Shown here one piece after another: positions 7,298 through 15,978 of a stretch of DNA of 64,000 nt. Origin of the DNA: UMGS692 sp963653425 (lineage in GTDB: Bacteria; Bacillota; Clostridia; Christensenellales; CAG-314); NCBI GenBank assembly GCA_963653425.1, contig CAVJWC010000007.1:5465-69464 (forward strand), in the 5' to 3' direction. The position numbers and the translations under genes are program-made. Position 1 is the stretch's first letter. Each line of letters opens with the position of its first letter. The notes below the pieces were generated by a model. It was not told the DNA's origin, made no database searches, and saw nothing but the letters and a program-made list of their open reading frames with translations.

Positions 7298-8308
7298 ATG
7301 AAAAAAACTATTATTACGGCGGTTTTACTCGTGGCAATGTTGCTTTTGTGCGCCTGCACCACCCGTACGACGGAAGTTTTCAGAACGGTACGCTGGGAAG
7401 AGGGCGAAACCCTCGTTTACGACGTAAGCAAAGACAATCAGGGAAGCTTTACCTACGAAGAAGTAGACGGCGCGCTTAAAATTCCCGTTTCCATCACGGG
7501 AACCATGACCATGACCGTTCAGAAGACTTATAAGAACGACGACGGTTCGTCGGTTTCGGAAGTTCGTATAGAAACCGATATATGGAATACCTACGCTAAA
7601 GAAGCTCTCGGCGGTTTTGACGTAAGCACGCTTGACAAAGACTACGTAAAGAGCGACGAAGAAGGCAACGTTATGCTCAGAACGACGCTCGTTTACGAAT
7701 CGGTATTTCCGCTTTACAGTTGCACGAAAGTCACCGTAAACGGCAAAGGCGCTGTGGTTATCGTGTATAAATCGGGTAACAAAGTCGAATTCAACGATTA
7801 TACCGCAGTGTGCGAGAAGTTTGAAAACAAGAACGCGACTTACAGCGTAACTTTCAATAACGGCGCGCACGAGAATATCGTAAACAACGTAATCAATCTC
7901 GGTTCTACGGAGTTCGCGGATAACACCACGCTTATGTACGTCGTAAGAAGTATGGATTTGTCCTCTCTTAAACAGGCGACCTCCACGAGTATTATAGCTT
8001 CGGATATAGTTGCCGGCGTAAAGAGAACCGTTTCCGTCATAACTTCGGCTTCGGGCGACACGAGAAGACCCAAGACGATAGAAAATCTTCTTCTTGAAAA
8101 GATGGGCGAAGAAGAAAAGAACAAACTCTTCGTGGCTAAAGTTTCTTCGGGAAGCACTCTGAGAGGAACTTATAACTACTTCTATATGGACGTGAGCGAA
8201 GAAGCCACCGGCGACAACGTAATAAGAGTTTCGGGCAAAACCATAAGCAAGAACAGAATCGTCGCAATGCAACAGGGTTACACCGTCTTTATGCTGAGAG
8301 GCTTTTGA
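7298..8308 (+). CDS. Lipoprotein of unknown function
   Basis: The 336-residue protein has a lipoprotein signal peptide (hydrophobic residues 5-17, lipobox LCAC, lipidated C20). The rest is predicted as mostly beta strand with many threonine and valine residues (ITGTMTMTVQKTY, EVRIETDIWNTY), and resembles no family that I can name. A GAGG-like site (CAGGAG) precedes the ATG. It has its own promoter and is followed by a triple palindromic repeat, not by a related gene. A surface or envelope role is inferred only from the signal peptide. Confidence 0.75.
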   Translation: MKKTIITAVLLVAMLLLCACTTRTTEVFRTVRWEEGETLVYDVSKDNQGSFTYEEVDGALKIPVSITGTMTMTVQKTYKNDDGSSVSEVRIETDIWNTYAKEALGGFDVSTLDKDYVKSDEEGNVMLRTTLVYESVFPLYSCTKVTVNGKGAVVIVYKSGNKVEFNDYTAVCEKFENKNATYSVTFNNGAHENIVNNVINLGSTEFADNTTLMYVVRSMDLSSLKQATSTSIIASDIVAGVKRTVSVITSASGDTRRPKTIENLLLEKMGEEEKNKLFVAKVSSGSTLRGTYNYFYMDVSEEATGDNVIRVSGKTISKNRIVAMQQGYTVFMLRGF

Positions 8309-8471
8309 TTTTAAGCAGTTCATTCGTTATTCCTGCGGTAATCAACGGTAACGAACGTAGTGCCAAGCGTTCCCTTCATTATTTGTGGTGATTAGCGATA
8401 ACGAATGCAATGTTAAGTCCTCCGTTCGCTATTCCTGTAGTAATCGGCGATAACGAACGGAAAGCCGAAAC
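8309..8471. repeat. Three tandem 51-bp palindromic units
   Basis: Units at 8318-8368, 8369-8419 and 8420-8471 share arms such as CGTTCGCTAT and ATAACGAACG, so each is itself an imperfect palindrome. The arms resemble the terminal inverted repeats of the elements at 5363-5584 and 53544-53763, which suggests short derivatives of the same family. Confidence 0.65.
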
Positions 8472-8588
8472 GTAACGCCCGGATAAACAAAAGAGTTGTT
8501 TAATTAAAGGGAAGTTATCCGTGGTGGTAACGCAAGACGCGTTCAGTCGACGCAAGACTGTTCGGGTAAAAGGATTAAAGGTGAAATT

Positions 8589-9098
8589 ATGGAATCTTAC
8601 GAAAAATACGTTAAATCGGCTCTTGACGCGGGCGCGGAATCGGCTGTGCCTTTTACTATCGGCGAAATCCGTTTCGATCCGAGAACCGTGCTTAAATGCA
8701 GATTCGGTTGCGACAATTACGGAAAGCATTATTTCTGTCCGTCCGATCCGAGAATGCAGGACGTTGAGCAGTCCATAAGAATATTCAGTCGCTATAAAGG
8801 CGGAATTATCATAAGAACGGAGGATAAAGCTTCCGCTCAGAAGATTAGTCTTGCCGTGGAAAGAGAAGCCATGCGCGACGGAAACTACTTTGCGATTTCT
8901 TTAAGCAGTTGCGACCTCTGCAAAGAGTGCGCCTGCGAAAAGGACCGTCCCTGTCCGCATAAAGCCGACGCCCGTCCCGCCTTTCACACCGTGGGAATAG
9001 ACGTTTCTTCGACTATTAAGGACAAAGGACTTACCATGAAGGACGAAAAGGACGGAAAGGTCACGTATTATTGGTTTTCGGCGGTATTCGTCGACTGA
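8589..9098 (+). CDS. DUF2284 metal-binding protein
   Basis: This 169-residue protein has the cysteine pattern of the DUF2284 family: KCRFGCDNYGKHYFCPS near residues 36-55 and SCDLCKECACEKDRPCPH near residues 107-125, followed by ARPAFHTVGIDV. These cysteines could bind an iron-sulfur cluster or zinc. Family members are common in strict anaerobes and the function is not established. The site AAAGGTG lies before the ATG. It lies 31 bases before the FGGY kinase gene and is probably co-transcribed with it; the link in function is unknown. Confidence 0.85.
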   Translation: MESYEKYVKSALDAGAESAVPFTIGEIRFDPRTVLKCRFGCDNYGKHYFCPSDPRMQDVEQSIRIFSRYKGGIIIRTEDKASAQKISLAVEREAMRDGNYFAISLSSCDLCKECACEKDRPCPHKADARPAFHTVGIDVSSTIKDKGLTMKDEKDGKVTYYWFSAVFVD

Positions 9099-9129
9099 CG
9101 GATAATACTTTACTAAGGAGAAAACGCTT

Positions 9130-10662
9130 ATGATGTTGGTTGTAGATCTCGGAACGCAAAGTCTTCGGGCGATGATTATAAATAAAAAGGGTGAAGCGGA
9201 GGTTATAGAAAAGGTTCCGTTCAGCGTGGCGCATTATCTTAAAGGCGACGGACTGGCGGAGGAAGATCCCAAAGTCTACTACGACGCTCTTTGCAAGGCT
9301 ACGAAGAAGATTTCCGAGGAAAACCCCGAACTTATGAAAAAGGTGACGGCAATGTCGGTGACGGCTTTCCGCGACAGCGTGGTTTGTCTCGACGAACAGG
9401 GAGAACCCCTTCGTAAAGCCATTCTCTGGCTTGATCAGAGAACAGCCGAATGCAAAGACGTAAAAGTTCCTTTTATTTCGTCGCTTGCCTTTAAGCTTAT
9501 AGGCTTCGAACCTACTCTTTACGCTCAGCGTTCCATAACCAAAAGCAACTGGCTTATAGAAAACGAACCCGATATATGGAAAAAGACCTATAAGTTCGCC
9601 TTCATATCCACTTATATAATGCATAAACTCACGGGTAAGTTCGTGGACTCGGTGGCTTCGCAGATAGGTCATCTTCCGCTCGATTACAAGAACAGAAAGT
9701 GGAAGAAACAGAACGACATTCAGATGCCCGTCTATAACGTTCCAGTGGAAAAACTGGTCGATCTCGTCGAACCGGGCGACGTTTTGGGTTCGGTAACGAA
9801 AAAGGCGTCGGAAGAATCGGGAATTCCCGAAGGGCTTATAATTATCGCGACGGGAAGCGACAAAGGTTGCGAGTCTCTTGGTTGCGGAGTGCTATCCGAA
9901 GACGTTGCGGGTATTTCTTTGGGAACGGCTGCAAGCATTCAGTTTGCCCTTAAAGGAAGATACGCCGAACCCGTAAGATTTCTGCCTTCCTATCCTTCGC
10001 CCGCAAAGGGATTTTACAACCCCGAAGTTCAGGTGTACAGAGGTTTCTGGATGCTCAGGTGGTTTGCTTCTCAGTTCGGAAAAGAAGAGCTTAAAGAGGC
10101 GGAAAAAGAAGGCGTTCCCGTTGAAGTCGTGCTTAACCGTTGCCTTAAAGAAACCAAGGCAGGTTGCGACGGACTGCTTTTACAGCCCTATTGGTCGCCT
10201 TTACTGCAATTCCCCGAAGCGAGAGGAAGCCTTATAGGGTTCAGAGATTACCACACCAAAGCGCATATCTACCGCGCTATAATCGAAGGCATAGGTTACG
10301 CGCTTTACGACGGAATGGTCTCCATGGAAAAACGCACGGGCAACAAAATCAAGTCGCTCACGATAAGCGGAGGAGGAAGCCGTTCGGACGAGATATGTCA
10401 GATTATGGCGGATATTTTCGGAATGCCCGTAAGACGCATACAGACCTACGAAGCTTGCGGTTTGGGTTGCGCGCTGGCGTCCTACGTCGCGGCAGGCGAA
10501 TTTAACAGTTACGAAGAAGCCGCGGCAAGTATGGTCCGTTACGAAACGCCCTTTATGCCCGACCAGAAGAATCACAAGATTTACTCGGATATATATAACG
10601 GCGTTTATAAAGACCTTTATAAGAAACTTCGTCCGCTCTATAAGAACATATACAGGAAGTAA
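9130..10662 (+). CDS. FGGY-family carbohydrate kinase
   Basis: The 510-residue protein is a full-length sugar kinase of the xylulokinase/gluconokinase/glycerol kinase family (ASKHA fold). The N-terminal phosphate motif is VVDLGTQSLRAMI, the substrate-domain segment is LWLDQRTAEC, and the C-terminal signature region is GYALYDGMVSMEKRTGNKIKSL followed by the ATP-site GGGSRS. It would phosphorylate a sugar or polyol with ATP. The usual GTSS-type residues are altered (GTQSLR), so the substrate cannot be assigned. AAGGAG lies nine bases before the first of two adjacent ATG codons. Confidence 0.88.
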   Translation: MMLVVDLGTQSLRAMIINKKGEAEVIEKVPFSVAHYLKGDGLAEEDPKVYYDALCKATKKISEENPELMKKVTAMSVTAFRDSVVCLDEQGEPLRKAILWLDQRTAECKDVKVPFISSLAFKLIGFEPTLYAQRSITKSNWLIENEPDIWKKTYKFAFISTYIMHKLTGKFVDSVASQIGHLPLDYKNRKWKKQNDIQMPVYNVPVEKLVDLVEPGDVLGSVTKKASEESGIPEGLIIIATGSDKGCESLGCGVLSEDVAGISLGTAASIQFALKGRYAEPVRFLPSYPSPAKGFYNPEVQVYRGFWMLRWFASQFGKEELKEAEKEGVPVEVVLNRCLKETKAGCDGLLLQPYWSPLLQFPEARGSLIGFRDYHTKAHIYRAIIEGIGYALYDGMVSMEKRTGNKIKSLTISGGGSRSDEICQIMADIFGMPVRRIQTYEACGLGCALASYVAAGEFNSYEEAAASMVRYETPFMPDQKNHKIYSDIYNGVYKDLYKKLRPLYKNIYRK

Positions 10663-10755
10663 AATACGGGATTCCGGTTCTTTAACGCTTACCGAGACAG
10701 AAAGCCCGTTATAAAAACGATTTCGGAAAGACTCGGTATAAAACACTTTTTGGCA

Positions 10756-12717
10756 ATGACAATGGATTACGATATAATCGTTATCGGGGCAGGTCACGCA
10801 GGCTGTGAAGCAGGACTTGCCACCGCAAGAACAGGCAAAAAAACGCTTATGCTGGCGACGGGGCTGGACACCGTCGCTTTTTGCGCCTGCAATCCGAGTA
10901 TCGGCGGAACGGCAAAAGGTCAGATAGTCAAGGATATAGACGCTTTGGGCGGAGAAATGGGAATAAACGCGGATAAGTGTCTTTTCCAGCTCAGAATGCT
11001 TAACAGAGGAAAGGGAGCCGCGGTTTATAGTCCGAGAGCGCAGGTTGACAAGCAAAAATACCACGCCGAAATGAAGAAAACGCTGGAAAATACGGAAAAT
11101 CTCTTTCTTCGTCAGGGAGAAGCCACCGATATAACGCCTATAGAAGGCGGATACGAAGTCGCAACTGCGGTAGGACTTAATTATACGGCAAAAGCCGTGG
11201 TTGTTGCGTCGGGCGTCTATCTTAAAAGCAGGATAATTATAGGCGAATACGAGAGAAACGTCGGCCCCAACGGCTTTATGTCCGCAAATCGGCTCAGTGC
11301 TTCTCTCGAAAAACTCGGATTCGGACTCAGACGTTTCAAAACGGGAACGCCCGCGAGAGTTTCGGGCAGGAGTCTTGACTTTTCCAAGATGGAAGTTCAG
11401 TTCGGAGAACCCGATATGCTTCCGTTTTCGGCGATGAGCGGTAGCGTGGACGCCGACGGAGCAAAGTGCTATCTGACTTACAGTACGGAAGAAACCAAGA
11501 AAATCATTCTCGAAAACAAAGACCGCGCGCCCATATACAGCGGAGCGATAAACGGCGTAGGTCCGAGGTACTGCCCGTCGATAGAAGACAAGGTAGTGAG
11601 GTTTTCCGACAAGGAAAGACATCAGATTTTCCTCGAACCCGAAGATTCGGACGGGGACGAATGGTACGTTCAGGGCGTAAGTTCGTCCATGCCGGCGGAA
11701 ATTCAGTACGAGATTTACAAAAGCATAACGGGGCTTGAAAACGTCCGTATAATGCGCGACGCTTACGCCATAGAATACGATTGCATAGATCCGCTTACGC
11801 TTACCCCCGCGCTTATGAGCAAGGACCACCGAGGCTTGTTTTTTGCGGGACAAATCAACGGAACGAGCGGTTACGAAGAAGCTGCCGGACAGGGACTTAT
11901 AGCGGGAATAAACGCTTCTCTTTATCTCGACGGGGAACCGCCCGTGGTTCTCAGAAGAGATCAGAGCTATATAGGCGTGCTTATCGACGACATAACGACC
12001 AAAGGCACGGACGAACCTTACAGAATGATGACGGGAAGAGCCGAATACAGACTTATTCTTCGTCAGGACAACGCGGACACCCGTCTTACCGAACTGGGCA
12101 GAAGCGTCGGTCTGGTAACGGACGAAAGGTACGAAAAGTTCCTTCGCAAACAGGAGGACAAAAAGAAGCTCGGAAAGCTTCTTTCTCATACCGTTCCGCC
12201 TGCCGAAGCCCGGCCTTTTATGGAAAAGTTCGGCGAAAGTTGCCCCGTAAACGGCATAAGTTACGCGAATATGCTTAAGCGCAGGAATATAAGCATTTTC
12301 GATATTGCGGAATATTTCGGAGTTTTCGGAGATATTGACAAGAGCGCGCTTATAGAAACCGAAACGGACGTGCGTTACGAAGGCTATATAGGCGACAGTC
12401 TCAAAGAAATAGAGCGCAACCTCGCTCTCGAAAACAAAATGCTTCCCAGTGATACGGATTACTCGTCCATAAGCGGACTGAGACTGGAAGCTCGGCAGAA
12501 ACTCAATAAAATACGTCCTCTCAGCGTAGGACAGGCGTCGAGAATTTCGGGCGTAAGTCCCGCCGACGTCAATACGCTTATAATCTGGCTGGCTCTGAGA
12601 AACGGAAAGGCTGGCGAGCAGAGTAAAACTCACGGTACCAGCGAAGAAAACGCGGAAGGAAAAGAAGACGGGCGAATTTTAACCGAGGCGTCCCGTAAAG
12701 AGGATAAAAAAAGTTGA
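10756..12717 (+). CDS. mnmG: tRNA uridine-5-carboxymethylaminomethyl modification enzyme MnmG
   Basis: MnmG (GidA) is the FAD enzyme that with MnmE modifies U34 in tRNAs reading split codon boxes. The FAD site DYDIIVIGAGHAGCEA is at the N-terminus and the other signatures are present (CNPSIGGTAKGQIVKDIDALGGEMG; NGTSGYEEAAGQGLIAGINA; TSRAEYR-like TGRAEYRLILRQDNADTRLT). It is about 650 residues, slightly long because of a charged C-terminal tail after WLALRNGK. The start is unclear: TTG 10750, ATG 10756 and ATG 10762 are all in frame and no good ribosome binding site is seen. MnmE is not in the window. The stop codon lies within the -35 box of the rpmH promoter. Confidence 0.95.
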   Translation: MTMDYDIIVIGAGHAGCEAGLATARTGKKTLMLATGLDTVAFCACNPSIGGTAKGQIVKDIDALGGEMGINADKCLFQLRMLNRGKGAAVYSPRAQVDKQKYHAEMKKTLENTENLFLRQGEATDITPIEGGYEVATAVGLNYTAKAVVVASGVYLKSRIIIGEYERNVGPNGFMSANRLSASLEKLGFGLRRFKTGTPARVSGRSLDFSKMEVQFGEPDMLPFSAMSGSVDADGAKCYLTYSTEETKKIILENKDRAPIYSGAINGVGPRYCPSIEDKVVRFSDKERHQIFLEPEDSDGDEWYVQGVSSSMPAEIQYEIYKSITGLENVRIMRDAYAIEYDCIDPLTLTPALMSKDHRGLFFAGQINGTSGYEEAAGQGLIAGINASLYLDGEPPVVLRRDQSYIGVLIDDITTKGTDEPYRMMTGRAEYRLILRQDNADTRLTELGRSVGLVTDERYEKFLRKQEDKKKLGKLLSHTVPPAEARPFMEKFGESCPVNGISYANMLKRRNISIFDIAEYFGVFGDIDKSALIETETDVRYEGYIGDSLKEIERNLALENKMLPSDTDYSSISGLRLEARQKLNKIRPLSVGQASRISGVSPADVNTLIIWLALRNGKAGEQSKTHGTSEENAEGKEDGRILTEASRKEDKKS

Positions 12718-12742
12718 CAGCAATCTTTTTTTAATGTATAAT
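12714..12742 (+). promoter_or_regulatory. Promoter of the rpmH-rnpA operon
   Basis: A consensus TTGACA (12714-12719), 17 bases and TATAAT (12737-12742). The TGA in the -35 box is the mnmG stop codon. Confidence 0.9.
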
Positions 12743-12834
12743 GAATCGATGTAGTCGCGAAAACGACCAAGGTCGTTTTTTGCCCATAAAAACACGTTCG
12801 GAAAAGAAGAACGGAAAAGCAAAGGAGTGTAAAA

Positions 12835-12969
12835 ATGAAACGTACCTATCAACCCAAAAAAAGACAGCGCAGTAAAGTTCACGGATTCCGTCAGCGTATG
12901 AAGACCACCGGCGGCAGAAACGTTATCAAACGTCGCAGAAACAAGGGCAGACATAAGCTTTCTGCATAA
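12835..12969 (+). CDS. rpmH: 50S ribosomal protein L34
   Basis: The 44-residue basic protein reads MKRTYQPKKRQRSKVHGFRQ at its start and ends in NKGRHKLSA, the complete L34 sequence. It has an AAAGGAG site nine bases before the ATG and a consensus promoter about 95 bases upstream. It is followed two bases later by rnpA, the widely conserved arrangement. In most bacteria dnaA and the origin lie upstream; here mnmG does. Confidence 0.97.
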   Translation: MKRTYQPKKRQRSKVHGFRQRMKTTGGRNVIKRRRNKGRHKLSA

Positions 12970-12971
12970 TT

Positions 12972-13346
12972 ATGTCTCTCAGCGGAGCATACAGGCTTAA
13001 AAAGAGCTATCAGTTCAATTACGTTTACCGCAAAGGCAGAACCGTCAGCGACGATCTTCTCGTTCTGCATTACGCAAAAAACAATACCGGCAAACCCAAA
13101 GTAGGGCTTTCGGTGTCCAAAAAGTACGGAAAAGCTACCGCGCGTAATTTATTCAAGAGAAGAATGAGGTTTGCCTTTGCGACTTTGCTGTCCGTAACCG
13201 ACGGACAGTACAATTACGTCCTTACGCCCAAGGTAAAGGCTGCGGAGTGCAGTTACGAAGAACTTTCGCGCTCGCTCGAACAACTTCTTTATAGGGCGGA
13301 GAAGGAAAACAGAAATCGCAAAGAACGTTATTCTACGGGTGTATAA
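12972..13346 (+). CDS. rnpA: Ribonuclease P protein component
   Basis: RnpA binds the RNase P RNA and helps it cut the 5' leader from pre-tRNA. The 124-residue protein has the typical N-terminus (YRLKKSYQFNYVYRKGR) and the RNR-type basic helix (KKYGKATARNLFKRRMR, about residues 50-66). Its start is two bases after the rpmH stop and its end overlaps yidD by eight bases, so translation is probably coupled. Length is normal. Confidence 0.96.
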   Translation: MSLSGAYRLKKSYQFNYVYRKGRTVSDDLLVLHYAKNNTGKPKVGLSVSKKYGKATARNLFKRRMRFAFATLLSVTDGQYNYVLTPKVKAAECSYEELSRSLEQLLYRAEKENRNRKERYSTGV

Positions 13347-13596
13347 ACCTATGAAAAACTTTGCATTACGGCTTTTGAGATGGTATAAGAAGTACGTCTC
13401 ACCGCTCAAAGGCAGGCATACGTGTATATTCAGACCGAGCTGTTCGGTGTATGCCATGGAAGCAGTAAGCAGTTTCGGGTTCGTTAAAGGAGTTTTTTTA
13501 ACGGCGAAGAGACTTTTGAGATGTGTCCCTTGGGGAAAAGGCGGACTCGATCCCGTTCCTCATAATTTCAGAGGAGATATTAAATGGATATTATAG
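13339..13596 (+). CDS. yidD: Membrane protein insertion efficiency factor YidD
   Basis: YidD is a small membrane-associated protein that assists YidC-dependent insertion. The family signature is complete: RWYKKYVSPLKGRHTCIFRPSCSVYAMEA and RLLRCVPWGKGGLDPVP. The GTG at 13339 overlaps rnpA; an ATG at 13351 is an alternative start giving 81 residues. It overlaps the yidC start by 13 bases, consistent with one operon. Confidence 0.93.
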   Translation: MYKPMKNFALRLLRWYKKYVSPLKGRHTCIFRPSCSVYAMEAVSSFGFVKGVFLTAKRLLRCVPWGKGGLDPVPHNFRGDIKWIL

Positions 13597-14774
13597 GTTC
13601 CATTTCGCAGAGTTTATCCGATATTCATTTCATCGGTCAGTTCGTAGGCTGGATTCACGGTCTGGTCAACGATTACGGCTTGACCGTAATTTTGTTTACG
13701 CTTTTTCTGAAACTTTTAACGTTGCCGTTGGATTTCTGGTCAAGACTCAGCATGAAGAAAACGTCGGCTGCGCAGAAGAGGCTCAAACCTTATATCGAAG
13801 ATATAGATAAGAAGTATCCCGACAATCCGCAGAAAGCCAATATGGAAAAACAGGCTCTCTTCAAGAAGTATAACATCAAAGTCGCCGGCGGATGTCTTCC
13901 GCTCATCGTTACGATGGTTATATTCATCTTTATGTTTCAGGGACTGAGCGCGTATTCGTCTTACAGCGGAAATATGCTGTATAATAAGCTTGCCGCAAGT
14001 TACAACAAGGCTTATAACGAAAGCTACGCCTACGAACAGAGAGTTTCTGACGAAGAGATATTAAAGGGTATCAAAGAGCAGATCGGTCAGCTTGAAACGA
14101 TAGAGCAGAACGGAGCTTTGACGGAAGAAGAGCAGGCAAGACTTACCGAGCTTAAAACTCAGTACGAAAACACGCTTGCCGAAGTCGGCATTAAAGAAAA
14201 AACGGCGGGAGACGCGGGAGCAAAAGCCGCGGCGGATACTTTCGATAAAGAAAGAGAAGGTTTCCTCTGGATAAAGAATATTTACCGTCCCGACACGAGC
14301 GCGCAGGTTTTCGCGAAATACGAGGAAGCCGCAGGTAAAGGCGCGGGCAGTCAGGGTATAGACAAGAACAAAGTTTCCAAAGAAGACTACGACCTTATTT
14401 ATAACGCGGTTATGACCAGCGAAGCGGGTAAAGGTTACACCAACAATCACTGGAACGGTCTTTTCATTCTTCCCGTACTTTCCATAGGTCTTTCTTTCCT
14501 GTCCACTTTCATAGGACAGAAAGCCAACAAAGTCAAAGGCGCGGTAGAAGATCCGCAGATGGAAAAGAGCAATAAGATTATGATGTTTATGATGCCTCTT
14601 ATCTACGCGTTCTTCGTATTCCAGTACACCTCCGCGTTCTCGGTTTATATGGTATGTTCGGCTTTGTTCTCGATACTGACGGGCTTTATAATCAATCCTA
14701 TAACGGACAAGAAGGCAGAAGCTGCGGTAGCCGCGCAGTTCGATTCGAATAAGCCTTCTTACATGAGAAAATAA
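13584..14774 (+). CDS. yidC: Membrane protein insertase YidC/Oxa1
   Basis: YidC inserts and folds membrane proteins, with or without SecYEG. The 396-residue protein has a first transmembrane segment around residues 28-48 (YGLTVILFTLFLKLLTLPLDFWS), a cytoplasmic hairpin loop, a second segment (GGCLPLIVTMVIFIFMFQGL), then a long charged, partly coiled loop of about 130 residues, and three C-terminal segments ending near IITDKKAEAAV. The long loop between segments 2 and 3 is larger than in most Bacillota YidC proteins. No lipobox is visible at the N-terminus, unlike SpoIIIJ of Bacillus. It overlaps yidD and is followed by jag. Confidence 0.93.
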   Translation: MDIIGSISQSLSDIHFIGQFVGWIHGLVNDYGLTVILFTLFLKLLTLPLDFWSRLSMKKTSAAQKRLKPYIEDIDKKYPDNPQKANMEKQALFKKYNIKVAGGCLPLIVTMVIFIFMFQGLSAYSSYSGNMLYNKLAASYNKAYNESYAYEQRVSDEEILKGIKEQIGQLETIEQNGALTEEEQARLTELKTQYENTLAEVGIKEKTAGDAGAKAAADTFDKEREGFLWIKNIYRPDTSAQVFAKYEEAAGKGAGSQGIDKNKVSKEDYDLIYNAVMTSEAGKGYTNNHWNGLFILPVLSIGLSFLSTFIGQKANKVKGAVEDPQMEKSNKIMMFMMPLIYAFFVFQYTSAFSVYMVCSALFSILTGFIINPITDKKAEAAVAAQFDSNKPSYMRK

Positions 14775-14817
14775 CTTAATCGGACGGCGTTCGCGCCGTT
14801 GTGACGAGGAGTAATAA

Positions 14818-15684
14818 ATGGTAAAAAGTGTCGAAGTCAGCGGAAAGTCACTTGACGCCGCTATAGAAAAGGGACTTAAAGAACTCGGTCTCGAATCCAA
14901 AGAACAGGTAGACGTTCAGATTCTTAAAGACAACGGTTTCCTTTTCAACAAGTATAAAATCATCGTATCGCAAAAACAGTCCGAAGGCGAAAAAGCTACG
15001 GAATTCGTGGAAAAACTGCTCGAAAAGATGGGCTTCAATTTCGTGGTCGAAACGGAAGAAACCGACGAAGCCGTAAAACTCAATCTTATAGGAACGGACA
15101 GCGCGTCGGTTATAGGTTACAGAGGCGAAGTTCTCGACGCCGTTCAGTATCTTGCGTCGCTCGTCGTTAACCGCGATAAAGAAACCTACAAGAGACTCAC
15201 GATAGATACCGAAGGATACCGTCAGAAACGTGCGGAAACTCTCGTTCAGCTGGCGAAAAACCTTGAAAGCAAAGTAAAGAGAACGGGCAGAACTGTTAAG
15301 CTCGAACCCATGAATCCCTATGAAAGAAGAATCATTCATTCGGCTCTTCAGGACAGCGAATTCGTAACCACCGTAAGCGAAGGCGTAAGCCCGCAGAGAT
15401 ACGTTACGATAGTTCCCAAGCCGGGCGTAAGACGCGAAAACAAGAAACCTTCGGGACAGGGTAAGTCTTCCAGAACGGGATTTAACGGCGGTAACGCAAA
15501 CGGCAAGGACAGAAAGCCCCGTACCGAACGCGCGCCCAGGCAGAATAAGGAAGTAAAACCGCAGGAAACGCAGGAAGTTAAAGAAGAACCTCAGGTTCAG
15601 TCCCAGACTACCAAGTCTTCCATGAACTTCGCTTATTCCAGCGAAAAGAAGCGCAGAAAATCTCCCATAGGCAATATGCACTAA
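14818..15684 (+). CDS. jag: RNA-binding protein Jag (KhpB/EloR)
   Basis: Jag has an N-terminal Jag domain (residues about 1-50), a KH domain (about 65-140, with LIGTDSASVIGYRGEVLDAVQYL) and an R3H domain (about 145-205, with NPYERRIIHSALQD). In streptococci this protein, with KhpA, affects cell elongation and RNA binding. The final 75 residues are a low-complexity basic and then acidic tail, probably disordered. AGGAG precedes the ATG. It is the last gene of the rpmH operon, before a terminator. MnmE, which often follows, is absent here. Confidence 0.93.
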   Translation: MVKSVEVSGKSLDAAIEKGLKELGLESKEQVDVQILKDNGFLFNKYKIIVSQKQSEGEKATEFVEKLLEKMGFNFVVETEETDEAVKLNLIGTDSASVIGYRGEVLDAVQYLASLVVNRDKETYKRLTIDTEGYRQKRAETLVQLAKNLESKVKRTGRTVKLEPMNPYERRIIHSALQDSEFVTTVSEGVSPQRYVTIVPKPGVRRENKKPSGQGKSSRTGFNGGNANGKDRKPRTERAPRQNKEVKPQETQEVKEEPQVQSQTTKSSMNFAYSSEKKRRKSPIGNMH

Positions 15685-15712
15685 GTCGGTTAATTAAAAA
15701 CAAACACGGTAT

Positions 15713-15745
15713 AAAAGCTCGGAAAACACATTCCCGGGCTTTTTC
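15713..15745 (+). terminator. Terminator of the rpmH-jag operon
   Basis: AAAAGCTCGG..AA pairs with TTCCCGGGCTTTT and is followed by TTCTTTT. It may serve the converging spmA gene as well. Confidence 0.75.
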
Positions 15746-15978
15746 TTTTGGTTGAGTTTACGGTGTGAGCGTTTTTAAGTTGGCTCGTTTTGTGTTGCCT
15801 TTTGTTTTTTAACGCTCGATTGTGCCTTAAATTGGGTTAATCGGACGCTCAGCGTCTTTTCGTTTATCGGTTAAACTCCTTGCTTTTTATGACTTTTTTC
15901 AAACTCTCTGTGCGTTTTGTTTTTTTCAAACTCAAAGCGCGTTTTCGGCGGTTTTGTGCGTTAAGTTTTTCGTGCGTT
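15746..15978. other. T-rich intergenic stretch between jag and spmA
   Basis: No gene is seen. The plus strand is strongly T-rich, with degenerate repeats such as TTTTTCAAACTC (twice near 15894-15930) and GTGCGTTTT (several times). Confidence 0.5.

Noticed and set aside
8318..8471. Possible CRISPR array
   Set aside because: Units are directly adjacent with no spacers and each is a palindrome over its full length.
12661..12835. Replication origin beside rpmH
   Set aside because: No DnaA boxes or dnaA gene; the sequence is explained by the rpmH promoter and leader.
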